Shown: positions 7,968-16,273 of the stretch, one piece after another
How positions within the stretch are numbered: the stretch's first letter is position 1
Layout: every line of letters starts with the position of its first letter
From: Ruficoccus amylovorans
GTDB taxonomy: Bacteria; Verrucomicrobiota; Verrucomicrobiia; Opitutales; Cerasicoccaceae
NCBI RefSeq assembly: GCF_014230085.1
Contig: NZ_JACHVB010000021.1
Span: 1-64,000 of the forward strand
Direction of reading: 5' to 3'
Length of the DNA stretch: 64,000 bases
Program-made: the position numbers and the translations under genes
The notes under the pieces: model-generated
The model's database searches: none
What the model saw: only the letters and a program-made list of their open reading frames with translations
What the model was told of the DNA's origin: nothing

Positions 7968-8950
7968 TTGTTTTTAGCCTGAATAGAATCGGCTATCGTG
8001 TCCACTGTGTAGAGAAAAAGCGATTCATAATCCTGTGGCCCGCTTGTGTCGCGGGAAAATGTGCCCACGTAGAGCAGGCGCGGGGCGGGCAGGCCGGTCT
8101 CGCGGCAAAGCTGACGGGCGAGGCGGTCATTGGCGCCCGGATCGGTGAAGATGGCGGCGACCTGATCCTGCCGGATGAGCTTGATCAAGGCGGCCATCTG
8201 CCGGGCGGAGGGCTCGCCGCCCTCGGTGCTGACCGAGCCGAGGATGGTGGCGGGGATCTCGATCCCGTAGCGGTCGGCGAAGTACCCGAGGTTGTCGTGA
8301 TAGGTGATGATGACTCGGGCTTGCTCCGGGATGGCGGCAAAGCGTTCGCGGGCCTGCTGGTCGAGCGCGAGCAGTTTGTCGTTCCAGCGCTTGGCGTTAT
8401 CGCGGTAGGTGGAGGCATTATCGGGGTCGATCTGGCAAAGGGCCTCCGTCAGGGCGGCGGACATTCGGGAGACATTCTCCGGGTCCATCCAGACGTGCGG
8501 GTCGTAGTCTCCGTGATCGTGCCCGGCGTGGCTGTCATGGTCGTGTCCGTCATGGGAATGTCCATCGTGGCTATCACTGTGGTCTGACTGTTTGTCGCCG
8601 TGGTAGTCGTCGGCTTTGCGCAGGGTGAGGCCGTTGCTGAGGCTCAGCCGCTGCCCCTGAAAACGCGAGGAGGCCAGCAGGTCGTCGAGCCAGAATTCCA
8701 GGTTGGGGCCGATCTGGACGACGAGGTCGGCTTGGGAGAGCTTGGCCAGATCGCGGGGGGCCGGTTCAAAGGCGTGGATATCCTGTCCCTTGTCCGCGAG
8801 GACGGTCAGCTCGACCTTGTCCCCGGCGATTTGCCTGACCCAGTCGGCAGGAATGCCGAAGCTCGCAACGACATGTGGCTGGGTGGCGTGGAGCAGGGGC
8901 GTGGCAAGCACCCCGATCAGCAGGGCAATGATCTTTTTCCGCAGGGACAT
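7964..8950 (-). CDS. znuA: zinc-binding periplasmic protein of the Znu transporter
   Basis: 328 residues. A cleavable signal peptide (MSLRKKIIALLIGVLATPLLHA) leads into a cluster A-I metal-binding protein. A His/Asp-rich loop (about residues 115-150, repeats of HDGHSHDGHDHDSHAGHDHG) precedes DPHVWMDPEN, as in ZnuA proteins. Further ligand regions are ITYHDNLGYFADRYGIE and FTDPGANDRLARQ. It captures Zn2+ for ZnuB/ZnuC. A 17-bp palindrome 31 bases upstream is the likely operator. Confidence 0.95.
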   Translation of the reverse strand: MSLRKKIIALLIGVLATPLLHATQPHVVASFGIPADWVRQIAGDKVELTVLADKGQDIHAFEPAPRDLAKLSQADLVVQIGPNLEFWLDDLLASSRFQGQRLSLSNGLTLRKADDYHGDKQSDHSDSHDGHSHDGHDHDSHAGHDHGDYDPHVWMDPENVSRMSAALTEALCQIDPDNASTYRDNAKRWNDKLLALDQQARERFAAIPEQARVIITYHDNLGYFADRYGIEIPATILGSVSTEGGEPSARQMAALIKLIRQDQVAAIFTDPGANDRLARQLCRETGLPAPRLLYVGTFSRDTSGPQDYESLFLYTVDTIADSIQAKNN

Positions 8951-8981
8951 AGCCCACCTAGTGTGGGGCGGATTCTAATAG

Positions 8982-8998
8982 ATGCAAGTCGTTTGCAT
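8982..8998. promoter_or_regulatory. palindromic operator candidate upstream of znuA
   Basis: Perfect inverted repeat ATGCAA-GTCGT-TTGCAT between the regulator gene and znuA, 31 bases before the znuA start. The size and symmetry fit a dimeric Fur-family regulator. The position would allow control of znuACB separately from the regulator gene. No second copy was seen upstream of the zinc-free ribosomal protein genes. Confidence 0.6.
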
Positions 8999-9043
8999 AA
9001 AAACCAGCCCTCGCGCACTTGCTCCGTCATTTGAAGGCACGTC

Positions 9044-9418
9044 CTAAGTCTGAAATTGGCCGTAAACGATGATTTCGTGCCCCTCGTATTCGAAATTGGG
9101 GGGGACCTGGCTCAAATCGACATCGGCTGGCCGGGTTTTAAGCCAATGAATCTGCCCTGTGCGCTGGCACACAAGAATGGGGCGCTTAATCTCCCGGGGC
9201 AGGCTGTAGCAGGTGGCCAGGCCGGGGATTTCAAGTTTCTCCACCAGGCCGTCTTCGAGCATGGTGCGCAGGTTGCGATAGACAGTGGCGATGCCGAGGC
9301 TTTTACATTCTTGTTGGGCGAGTTCCTGGATTTCCTTGGGCTTGAGCGGTCGGTTCTGTGACTGTAAGGCGTTTCGGATGGCTGTTCGTTGGCGGGTTTC
9401 TCTAACCGATGGTGGCAT
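9044..9418 (-). CDS. Fur-family transcriptional regulator, Zur-like, lacking canonical metal ligands
   Basis: 124 residues. The winged-helix DNA-binding half is well kept, with recognition-helix region GIATVYRNLRTMLEDGLVEKLE. The dimer/metal half is altered: the usual H-x-H-H-x-x-x-C-x-x-C-G segment reads REIKRPILVCQRTGQIHW, with no histidines and only one Cys, and the C-terminal C-x-x-C is replaced by YGQFQT. Its position directly upstream of znuACB suggests zinc-uptake control, but the sensing chemistry must differ from standard Zur or Fur. The gene could instead respond to another signal. Confidence 0.82.
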   Translation of the reverse strand: MPPSVRETRQRTAIRNALQSQNRPLKPKEIQELAQQECKSLGIATVYRNLRTMLEDGLVEKLEIPGLATCYSLPREIKRPILVCQRTGQIHWLKTRPADVDLSQVPPNFEYEGHEIIVYGQFQT

Positions 9419-9900
9419 AAATGCAGTAGCTGGTTACTCTGTTGGCGGGAGGCAGGTCTGCTCCTGCCAGGGACGTTTCAGGTTTTGGATGAGTGATTAA
9501 TGGTTAGCGGTTGGGACAATTTCTCATATGAATGAAGTCCTTAAAGTTACCGTCAACCTATTAATGATATATCCCTTAATTTCTCAAAAATTCGTATTTT
9601 TATGTTAATTTAAACGCGATCGCTGACAGGCGTTTTACGTGGCGTCGGAAGCGTTGTCTGGCGGGAGAACTTTACCGGTATTTTTTCTCTGGCTGTTGTG
9701 GTGGAAAACTAAGACATCCCGTGGTTAACTATTTATTCCAGCGGTATCTGTGTAAATGGTAAGATGTTGGTATGAGGTCTTTTTGGTGGGTAAAGCGGGG
9801 TGGAGGGCACAGGGAAGCCACTGCGTTCAGGCCCTGTCCGGAGCCGAGGGAGGAAAGGGCTGGTTTTTGACGGTTAATAGCCAGGCGAAGCCGTCTGAGA
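9419..9900. other. intergenic region, 482 bases, no gene found
   Basis: The region between the Fur-family gene and sixA is AT-rich at about 9510-9620 (runs such as TTAATGATATATCCC and TTTTTATGTTAATTT) and must hold the regulator's promoter. The stretch at 9780-9900 is more GC-rich and contains GACGG/CCGTC arms near the sixA end. A short minus-strand open frame here has no family features. No riboswitch was recognised. Confidence 0.5.
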
Positions 9901-10386
9901 TCAGAGCACACGGGGGACGATGAACCACTCCAGCGTCCACTCGCCGTAGGGAAGCGCCCGACTGGGAGGACAGAGGCGCCGCAGGCACAGCAGTCCGGCT
10001 TTCCTGAAGGTAATGAGGCCGCCTTCGCGCGACTGAAGCATCAGCGCGTCAGCCAGGATCGAAAGGTGGGGGTTGTGCCCGATGAACATGAGGTCGTCCT
10101 CGTCCTCGGCCAGCTCTCTGAGCCAGACAAAGGGGTTGTCTTCCGGGCGCAGGCCGGCGCGCTCCTGGAGGGGCTGGGAAAGCTTTAAAAAATCCTTGAA
10201 AAGGCGGGCCGTCTGCACGGCGCGGGTGAGAGGGCTGTGGCAGAGTTTGCGCACGCCGTCGAATTCCTCGGGCTTGAGCGTCTGGCAGAGTTTACGAAGC
10301 GTTTTCTCGCCTTTGGCGGTCAGCTCGCGGGTTTCGTCCGGAGCGGTATTTTCGGCCTCGGCATGACGCAGCAGGTAAAGTCGCAT
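9901..10386 (-). CDS. sixA: phosphohistidine phosphatase SixA-like
   Basis: 161 residues, histidine phosphatase superfamily, small branch. The N-terminal RHAEA motif (LYLLRHAEAE) supplies the catalytic His. The second Arg/His region SPLTRAVQTARL and the late FIGHNPHLS motif are present. SixA removes phosphate from histidine on phosphotransfer domains; in E. coli it acts on a PTS protein. Long upstream and downstream gaps suggest a single-gene transcript. The target here is unknown. Confidence 0.88.
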   Translation of the reverse strand: MRLYLLRHAEAENTAPDETRELTAKGEKTLRKLCQTLKPEEFDGVRKLCHSPLTRAVQTARLFKDFLKLSQPLQERAGLRPEDNPFVWLRELAEDEDDLMFIGHNPHLSILADALMLQSREGGLITFRKAGLLCLRRLCPPSRALPYGEWTLEWFIVPRVL

Positions 10387-10578
10387 AGGAAACGTATTGT
10401 GTTCGGGCGGGCTGACTTGCGCAATCCCTGATTCGTAATATCGTGCTGTTTGGTTATGATAATTTGAAGCTTGTTGTGCGGAGTTGTTTTAACGCAACTG
10501 CCTTGCGGATAGTGACTTTTAGGTGAAAGAAATGTTTTCTGTGTTGCTTTTTCGTCACTTTTGAGTTTATACAAAACC

Positions 10579-10680
10579 TATAATTTCAGTGCATTTATTC
10601 TTTCCCGGTTAACACCGAAGGAATGATAAAACAGTAGAGATGGCGGGAGGCCCCCAGGGATGGGGGCCTCTATTGTTTTA
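10579..10680 (+). ncRNA. candidate small structured RNA
   Basis: In a 379-base gap (10387-10765) otherwise without a gene, a TATAAT box at 10579-10584 is followed by two hairpins. The first pairs ATTCTTT (10597-10603) with AAGGAAT (10618-10624) plus an inner CGGT/ACCG. The second is a strong terminator (10647-10670) followed by TATTGTTTTA. The predicted transcript is about 85 nt. No convincing -35 box is seen. The terminator could instead serve pdxH from the other strand. Confidence 0.35.
10647..10680 (+). terminator. intrinsic terminator
   Basis: Perfect 10-bp stem GAGGCCCCCA / TGGGGGCCTC with loop GGGA, followed on the plus strand by TATTGTTTTA. On the minus strand the following bases are less T-rich, though it may also end pdxH transcripts. 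Confidence 0.8.
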
Positions 10681-10765
10681 AAGGAAAGAAAAGCTGCCGC
10701 AGGGCCAAAGAGGGGCCTGGGCAGCCCACATCGGGACAGGCGAGAAGCCGGTTGATGGGGTTAAA

Positions 10766-11407
10766 TCAGGGAGCCAGCCGCTCGATTTTCCAGTTATCTC
10801 CGTCCCCGGAGGGGCTGTACTGGAGCCGGTCATGGAGGCGGTTTTCGCGCCCTTGCCAGAACTCAAAGCGTATCGGTTTCACGCGGTAGCCGCCCCAGAA
10901 GGAGGGCAGGGGGATTTCCCCGCCAGCGAATTTGCGCTTCACTTCCTCCAGCTTCATTTCGAGGAGCTTGCGCGAGGAGATGATCCGGCTTTGGTGCGAG
11001 ACCCAGGCCCCGAGGCGGCTGCCGAAGGGGCGACTGGCGAAGTAGCGCAGGGACTCGGCGGCGCTGATTTTCTCCGCCCGGCCCTGGATCTTGATCTGCC
11101 GTTCGAGATCGAGCCAGGTGAATAGCAGGCACACCTGCGGGTTTTCGGCGATCTCGGTCGCCTTGGCGCTGGTGTAATTGGTGTAAAAGACGAAGCCCTT
11201 GGCGTCGTAGGCTTTGAGCAGGACGGTGCGCAGATTGGGTTGGCCGTCGGCCCCGGCGGTGCCGAGGGTCATGGCGTTGGGCTCGGCGAGCTCGGCCTGG
11301 AGGGCCTGCTCGAACCAGACGCGGAACTGGGCAAAAGGGTCCGCTTCGGCGCTTTCCTCGGAAAGCCCGTTGCGGGTGTAATTGCGGCGCATGTCGGCCA
11401 GATTCAT
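10766..11407 (-). CDS. pdxH: pyridoxamine 5'-phosphate oxidase
   Basis: 213 residues from [18 protein letters not shown], the classic start of PdxH. The FMN-dependent enzyme oxidises pyridoxamine- or pyridoxine-phosphate to pyridoxal 5'-phosphate. Seen: [35 protein letters not shown] (FMN/phosphate contact regions), the E[10 protein letters not shown] strand, [17 protein letters not shown] and the C-terminal [23 protein letters not shown] signature. It lies downstream of the pst operon, 173 bases after pstB. Confidence 0.96.
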   Translation of the reverse strand: MNLADMRRNYTRNGLSEESAEADPFAQFRVWFEQALQAELAEPNAMTLGTAGADGQPNLRTVLLKAYDAKGFVFYTNYTSAKATEIAENPQVCLLFTWLDLERQIKIQGRAEKISAAESLRYFASRPFGSRLGAWVSHQSRIISSRKLLEMKLEEVKRKFAGGEIPLPSFWGGYRVKPIRFEFWQGRENRLHDRLQYSPSGDGDNWKIERLAP

Positions 11408-11580
11408 CCTGCGCAGTGTGCACACGCCCGCGCTACTGGCAAGGAAAGCAAACGGCGAGACGCAACATTCCGGCAGGAGCAGGGGGGCGCGTCGGGCGTA
11501 GCGTCCGATTGGGGCGTCCGCGATCCGACTGGAGCCGCAAGGGTGATGCGCGGCATCACAGGCGCAGGGCTGCGCTCCGC

Positions 11581-12387
11581 TTAGCCGAAGCGGCCGCTGA
11601 CGTAGGCTTCGGTCTGGGGGTCGCGGGGGTTCATGAAAATGGCCTCGGTCACGTTGTGCTCGACGATGCGGCCCAGGTAGAAAAACGCCGTGTGGTCGCT
11701 GACGCGGGCGGCCTGCTGCATGTTGTGGGTGACGATGACGATCGTGTAGTTCAGGCGCAGGGAGTGGATCAGCTCCTCGACCTTGGAGGTGGCGACCGGG
11801 TCGAGGGCCGAGCAGGGCTCGTCCATGAGCAGGATTTCCGGCTCCACAGCGAGGGCGCGGGCGATGCACAGCCGCTGTTGCTGGCCGCCGGAGAGGTTCA
11901 GGGCGCTGTCGTTGAGCCGGTCCTTGACCTCGTCCCAGAGGGCGGCGGCGCGGAGGCATTTTTCCACCGTGTCGTCGAGTCGGTCCCGGTTGCGAATGCC
12001 CTGGATGCGCAGCCCGTAGGCGATGTTGTCGTAGATAGACTTGGGAAAGGGGTTGGACTTCTGGAAGACCATGCCGACTTTTTTACGCAGCTCGATCACG
12101 TCGATGTCGCGCTCGTAGATGTCGTAGCCGCCGATGAGAATGCGCCCCCCGGCCACGCGGGCCGTGTCGGTCAGGTCGTTGAGCCGGTTCAGACAGCGCA
12201 GGAGCGTGGTCTTGCCGCAGCCGGAGGGGCCGATGAGGGCGGTCACGCTGTTCTGGCGGACGCTCAGGTTGATGTCCTTGAGCGCCTGCGTCTGCCCGTA
12301 GAAAAAGTCGAAATGCTCGATCTCGATCAGGGGCGGGGGCTTGGGCGCGGCGGCTTGGCCCGGGCGGGTGGCGGATGAGTTTTCCAT
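11581..12387 (-). CDS. pstB: phosphate ABC transporter ATP-binding protein
   Basis: 268 residues. Walker [11 protein letters not shown] (52-61), Q-loop [15 protein letters not shown], signature [15 protein letters not shown], Walker [14 protein letters not shown] and the H-loop VTHNM. It powers high-affinity phosphate import through PstC/PstA. An N-terminal proline-rich extension of about 20 residues precedes the domain. It follows pstA by 9 bases. No phoU gene follows it in this window, which is unusual. Confidence 0.97.
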   Translation of the reverse strand: MENSSATRPGQAAAPKPPPLIEIEHFDFFYGQTQALKDINLSVRQNSVTALIGPSGCGKTTLLRCLNRLNDLTDTARVAGGRILIGGYDIYERDIDVIELRKKVGMVFQKSNPFPKSIYDNIAYGLRIQGIRNRDRLDDTVEKCLRAAALWDEVKDRLNDSALNLSGGQQQRLCIARALAVEPEILLMDEPCSALDPVATSKVEELIHSLRLNYTIVIVTHNMQQAARVSDHTAFFYLGRIVEHNVTEAIFMNPRDPQTEAYVSGRFG

Positions 12388-12396
12388 GTCGTCGGG

Positions 12397-13452
12397 CTAC
12401 CAGTGGTGACGTTTGCGGATCCTGGCGCGCAGGAGGATCGAGGTCAACGCCATCGCCGCCACCAGCGCCAGAAAGACGAAGGCTGTCCCGTACTGCATGC
12501 GCTCGGTGTAGGCGTTTTGGGGGAGCTTGGCGCTGACCACATAAAGGTGGTAGGGCAGGGCCATCACGCCCTGGAAAAAGAAGTCGTACCAGTGGTCGAG
12601 TCCCTGCCAGGGCAGGCGGTCGCGCAGCAGGTAGGCGGCGGTGAACATGATGGGCGCGGTTTCCCCGGCCACGCGGGCGATGCCGAGGATGGACGAGGTG
12701 AGAATGCCGGGCAGGGCGTAGGGGAGCACGCTGGTGCGGATCATGGTCCAGCGGGTGGCTCCGAGGGCGAGCGAAGCTTCACGAAAGCCCCCCGGCACGC
12801 TGCGCAGGGCTTCCTCGCTGGAGGAAATGATGACCGGAAGCACCATGAAGGCCAGGGTGAACCACCCCGCCAGCAGCGAGACGTTCCAGTCCAGAAAGAC
12901 CACGAAAAGCCCGAACCCGAAGAGCCCGTACACGATGGAGGGCACGCCCGCCAGGTTGAGGATGGAGAGCCGGATCAGTCGCAGGAGCGGGCCGCTTTTA
13001 CCGTACTCGCTCAAGAAGACCGCGCTGGCCACCCCGAGAGCCATTGAAATGGTCATGGCTCCAGCCACGAGCAGGACCGTGCCGATGATGGCGGGCAGGA
13101 TGCCGCCCCCGGCGTGGGAGTAGGCACGGGCGCTGGGCGGGGGCAGTCCCTGCTCCTGGTAGGTGGCGCGAAACTCCGAGTCGCTCATTTGCATCGTCTG
13201 CCCCCCGGATTCGAAGACGTGGAGCGTCTCCGGCGACTGGGTCAGGAACTCCGTGTTGATGAAGGGCCACTCAGCCTGAAAAACAGCCCGCGCGCCCTTG
13301 ATCGCGATAGTCAGGATGATGGCCGCCATCGCCAGCAAGATGAAATACGTCAGTCCCCGCAAGATCTGCCGCACGAGCGTCTCCACCCGCCGGGGGCCCG
13401 AGGGCTTAGGCAGGAAGGGATTTTGGCGCGGACTGTGGGCGGACGGGTTCAC
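12397..13452 (-). CDS. pstA: phosphate ABC transporter permease PstA
   Basis: 351 residues. A first membrane segment at about residues 34-52 is followed by a periplasmic insert of some 70 residues, then the binding-protein-dependent permease domain with the EAA loop ([27 protein letters not shown]). It pairs with PstC to form the phosphate channel. It is separated from pstC by a 201-base gap that holds a long inverted repeat. Confidence 0.94.
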   Translation of the reverse strand: MNPSAHSPRQNPFLPKPSGPRRVETLVRQILRGLTYFILLAMAAIILTIAIKGARAVFQAEWPFINTEFLTQSPETLHVFESGGQTMQMSDSEFRATYQEQGLPPPSARAYSHAGGGILPAIIGTVLLVAGAMTISMALGVASAVFLSEYGKSGPLLRLIRLSILNLAGVPSIVYGLFGFGLFVVFLDWNVSLLAGWFTLAFMVLPVIISSSEEALRSVPGGFREASLALGATRWTMIRTSVLPYALPGILTSSILGIARVAGETAPIMFTAAYLLRDRLPWQGLDHWYDFFFQGVMALPYHLYVVSAKLPQNAYTERMQYGTAFVFLALVAAMALTSILLRARIRKRHHW

Positions 13453-13519
13453 GGTGGAGCGGGTGTTTTATGCGAGTCGCCTGGTGCGACTTCCTGGCTG
13501 TGTTTATGTTTTAGGGGGA

Positions 13520-13597
13520 TTTAACAGGAAGGCCGGAAAGGACAGAAAAAGGATGCGGGTAACAATGGCTTCCGCTCTTTCCGGCCTTCCTGTTAAA
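13520..13597. repeat. dispersed repeat arranged as a 21-bp perfect inverted pair
   Basis: Left arm TTTAACAGGAAGGCCGGAAA(G) at 13520-13540 and right arm 13577-13597 are perfect reverse complements around a 36-base spacer, between pstC and pstA. Similar words occur singly at 19082-19112, 23144-23173 and 30604-30637. In RNA it would form a strong hairpin inside the pst transcript, possibly adjusting expression of pstS/pstC relative to pstA/pstB. Confidence 0.85.
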
Positions 13598-13653
13598 AAA
13601 ATCTATCTTACGGTTGCTGTGATTTTCTCGGCATTTCTGTTTTCGGAGTGTTG

Positions 13654-15207
13654 TTACTCGCCGACGCGGGAGTGGCGGAAAATGCGTTGGGCGGCGAAGT
13701 TGATCCCGAGCGTGAGCAGGAACAGCACCACCCCCACACAGAACAGCGCCCGGTAGTGGATGCCGCCCTGGGCGACTTCGCCCATTTCCTGGGCGATGAT
13801 GCCGGTCAGGGTATGAACGGGCTGGAAGGCCGCGCCGGGCCCCTCGGTGAAGTCGGGGATGCGGATGCGGTTGCCCGCGCACAGGAGCACGACCATGGTT
13901 TCGCCGATCACGCGCCCGACTCCGAGCAGTACCGCCGAGACGATGCCGCTGACGGCGGTCGGGACGATGATCCGCATGGTGGTCTGGAAGCGCGTGGCCC
14001 CCAGGGCGAGCGAGGACTCGGCATAGATGCGGGGCACGCGGCTGATGGCGTCCTCGGAGAGGGTAAAAATCGTGGGGATGGCCATGAGCGCGAGCAGGCA
14101 ACCGGCGGTAAAGGCGTTCAGGCGCTCGGCGACGGGGAAGCCCGGCAGCCACTCCAGCCACGGGGTCTGTGAGAGCGTCCGCACCAGCGTGCCGAAGACC
14201 GCGATCCCGAAAAAACCGATCACGACGGAGGGGATGGCGGTGATGAACTCGATGCAGGGCTTGATAAAACCGGACTCGCCGCGCCGGGCCATCTGGTTGG
14301 TGTAGATGGCCGCGCCCACGCCGAAGGGGATCGCTATGAGGACTGCGATGCCCGTCACCAGCAGAGAGCCGGTCAACAGCGGCAGCAGCCCGAACAGGCT
14401 GTGCCCGTTGTTGTTAATGAGCCACTGGTCCCCGAAAAGAAAGGACCTGACCGCCTCACCCAGCCCGACGCCGCGCTCCGGCTCCCACTCGGCCAGTTGC
14501 GCGCCGTAGCGGGGCAGCCCGGCGGTGAAGGCGATGGCGTCCCGGCGGAAGGTCTCGGCCAGCGGCTTGAGTTGCGGCTCCTCCAGTTCGGGGAAGGTTT
14601 TCAGCACGTGGAGCATGTCGCTCTCAAGCTGGTCGTTGAGGGCGGTGAACTGCGGGAACGTCGCCTTGATCGTGGCAATGGTCCCGGCGTAGTCGATGAG
14701 GCCGCTTTGGCCGGGTGCGGGGCGACCCGTGATGGCCCGCCCTTGCGCCTGTTTGTAGGTTTCCGCCGCCAGGTCGCGCACGGCGAGTTGGTAGTCACGC
14801 AGGGGCACGGCCAGCTCACCGAATTCCGTGATGTACGCCTGCATGGGCGCGGTCAGCGCGGCGATTTCCTCCCGGCTCTTGCCCTCAGCCTCAAGCTGGA
14901 GGATCTGCTCGCGGCGGATATTGACCAGTTGCCCGAGCAGGTTGTTGAAACGCTCGTGCTCGGCCCGCACGAGCGAGGCGTATTCCATGCCGCTGCGGCG
15001 GTACAGCTCCATGTCCTGCCGGTATTGCGGGAAAAAGCTCAGCCCCTCGCGGAAGAGAAAAAACGTGATCAACAGCAGCACGATGACGGCCACCAGCGCG
15101 TTGCCGCCGAAAAACGCCTTGAGCAGCGTCTGTCGGCCGGGGCCGGGCAGGGTGCGGCCACGCCGTCGGCGCAGGTTGAGCAGGGGCTGGGTCGGGGAGC
15201 CGTTCAT
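13654..15207 (-). CDS. pstC: phosphate ABC transporter permease PstC, with large periplasmic insertion
   Basis: 517 residues against about 310-330 for typical PstC. After the first membrane segment (about 35-52) there is a hydrophilic, helix-rich insertion from about residue 60 to 250 (genome 14458-15030). The permease domain then resumes at LLPLLTGSLLVTGIAVLIAIPFGVG, with EAA loop [26 protein letters not shown]. Start MNGSPTQPLL is chosen; the in-frame upstream residues look non-coding. It lies 109 bases after pstS. The insertion faces the periplasm and may contact PstS. Confidence 0.93.
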   Translation of the reverse strand: MNGSPTQPLLNLRRRRGRTLPGPGRQTLLKAFFGGNALVAVIVLLLITFFLFREGLSFFPQYRQDMELYRRSGMEYASLVRAEHERFNNLLGQLVNIRREQILQLEAEGKSREEIAALTAPMQAYITEFGELAVPLRDYQLAVRDLAAETYKQAQGRAITGRPAPGQSGLIDYAGTIATIKATFPQFTALNDQLESDMLHVLKTFPELEEPQLKPLAETFRRDAIAFTAGLPRYGAQLAEWEPERGVGLGEAVRSFLFGDQWLINNNGHSLFGLLPLLTGSLLVTGIAVLIAIPFGVGAAIYTNQMARRGESGFIKPCIEFITAIPSVVIGFFGIAVFGTLVRTLSQTPWLEWLPGFPVAERLNAFTAGCLLALMAIPTIFTLSEDAISRVPRIYAESSLALGATRFQTTMRIIVPTAVSGIVSAVLLGVGRVIGETMVVLLCAGNRIRIPDFTEGPGAAFQPVHTLTGIIAQEMGEVAQGGIHYRALFCVGVVLFLLTLGINFAAQRIFRHSRVGE

Positions 15208-15316
15208 GGCAGGCGTGGGTCGGGGCCAGCATCGGGGCAAAACGAGGCTGACAGCAATCCCCGAATGCGCGGGTCTGGTTCCTTGGCGGCGGAGGTGTTC
15301 ACGGGCCGTCGAAGGG

Positions 15317-16198
15317 TTAATCAACCGCCAGTTCGGGGTACATCTCTTTCAGGCGAGAGGCGGGCAGGAAATCCACGCTCTCGACCACGGCCTGCCCCTC
15401 CGGGCTTAGGATGAAGTCGATGAACTCCTGAACGACGGGCGTGTGCGTCGCGTTCACGTTGACATAAAAGTACAGCGGGCGGGCCAGGGGGTAGTCCTCG
15501 CTGGAGGGGAGCTTGCCATCCACCGGCAGGACCTTGACCCCCGGCGTGTGGGAGAAGGCCAGCCCCACGTAGCCGATGGCGCGGGGGTTAGCGGCCACTT
15601 CGGCGGCGACCTGCTCGTTACCGGCCAGCTTTAGGGAAAAGTCCGAGTAATCGCGCCGGTGCAGGGCAAGGGTCTGAAACAGGCTGTACGTGCCCGAAGA
15701 TGTGCTGCGCGTGTAGGTCGAGATGCGTCCGCTGACCGGGCTGATCCCGCTCCAGTCGTCGATGTCGCCGGTGAAGATCATTTCCACCTGCCGGGGGCTG
15801 AGCTGCTCGACGGGGTTGTCCGCGTTGACGATGACGGCGATCCCGTCCACCCCGACGGGGATGGCCTTGAGGTTGACACCCCGGGCGCGTGCGGTGCTCA
15901 GCTCGCCGCTCTGGAGGCGGCGGCTGGACATGGCCAGGTCGGCCTTGCCGTCGATCAGGGCCGTGATGCCGGTGCGCGAGCCCTCGGCGGCGATTTCAAA
16001 GGTCACCTCCTCGCCCCGCGCCTTTTTCATCGCGATAAACTCCTCCTTCAGCCGGGGCATGAGCCGGGCCCCGAGCGTGTCCGAGCCCTTGACCACGATC
16101 TTGTCCGAGGCGCTGGCCGGTATTGCCGCCGTCAGCAGCGCCGCGCCTAGCAGGAGCAGGCCCGGGGGCGGAAAGCGGCGGTGACGGTGCGGTTTCAT
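15317..16198 (-). CDS. pstS: periplasmic phosphate-binding protein
   Basis: 293 residues with a signal peptide (GLLLLGAALLTAAIPASA). The mature part begins KIVVKGSDTLGARLMPRL. Phosphate-binding loops are seen in VKGSDT (mature N-terminus), AEGSRTGITAL and TRSTSSGTYSLFQTL. The PstS type is the shorter PBP-like-2 form. It is the first gene of pstSCAB and has a Pho-box-like sequence about 45 bases upstream. Confidence 0.95.
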   Translation of the reverse strand: MKPHRHRRFPPPGLLLLGAALLTAAIPASASDKIVVKGSDTLGARLMPRLKEEFIAMKKARGEEVTFEIAAEGSRTGITALIDGKADLAMSSRRLQSGELSTARARGVNLKAIPVGVDGIAVIVNADNPVEQLSPRQVEMIFTGDIDDWSGISPVSGRISTYTRSTSSGTYSLFQTLALHRRDYSDFSLKLAGNEQVAAEVAANPRAIGYVGLAFSHTPGVKVLPVDGKLPSSEDYPLARPLYFYVNVNATHTPVVQEFIDFILSPEGQAVVESVDFLPASRLKEMYPELAVD

Positions 16199-16241
16199 CG
16201 GCGTGACGGTTGGTTGCGAACGGCGGATATTAGCAGGCGAA

Positions 16242-16259
16242 TGTTACAGATGTGTTAAG
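16242..16259 (-). promoter_or_regulatory. Pho-box-like PhoB binding site
   Basis: Read on the minus strand: CTTAACA-CATC-TGTAACA, two 7-base direct repeats spaced by 4 bases (11-base period), the layout of a Pho box. It lies about 45 bases upstream of pstS. The repeats deviate from the E. coli CTGTCAT consensus. No phoB/phoR gene is in the window. Confidence 0.55.
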
Positions 16260-16273
16260 ACGAGAGCTTTTTC

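Noticed and set aside
9729-9911. 60-codon minus-strand open frame near sixA
   Set aside because: Overlaps the end of sixA and shows no protein-like composition.
14401-15414. Long plus-strand open frame opposite pstC
   Set aside because: Antisense to pstC and without any recognisable domain; typical GC-driven shadow.
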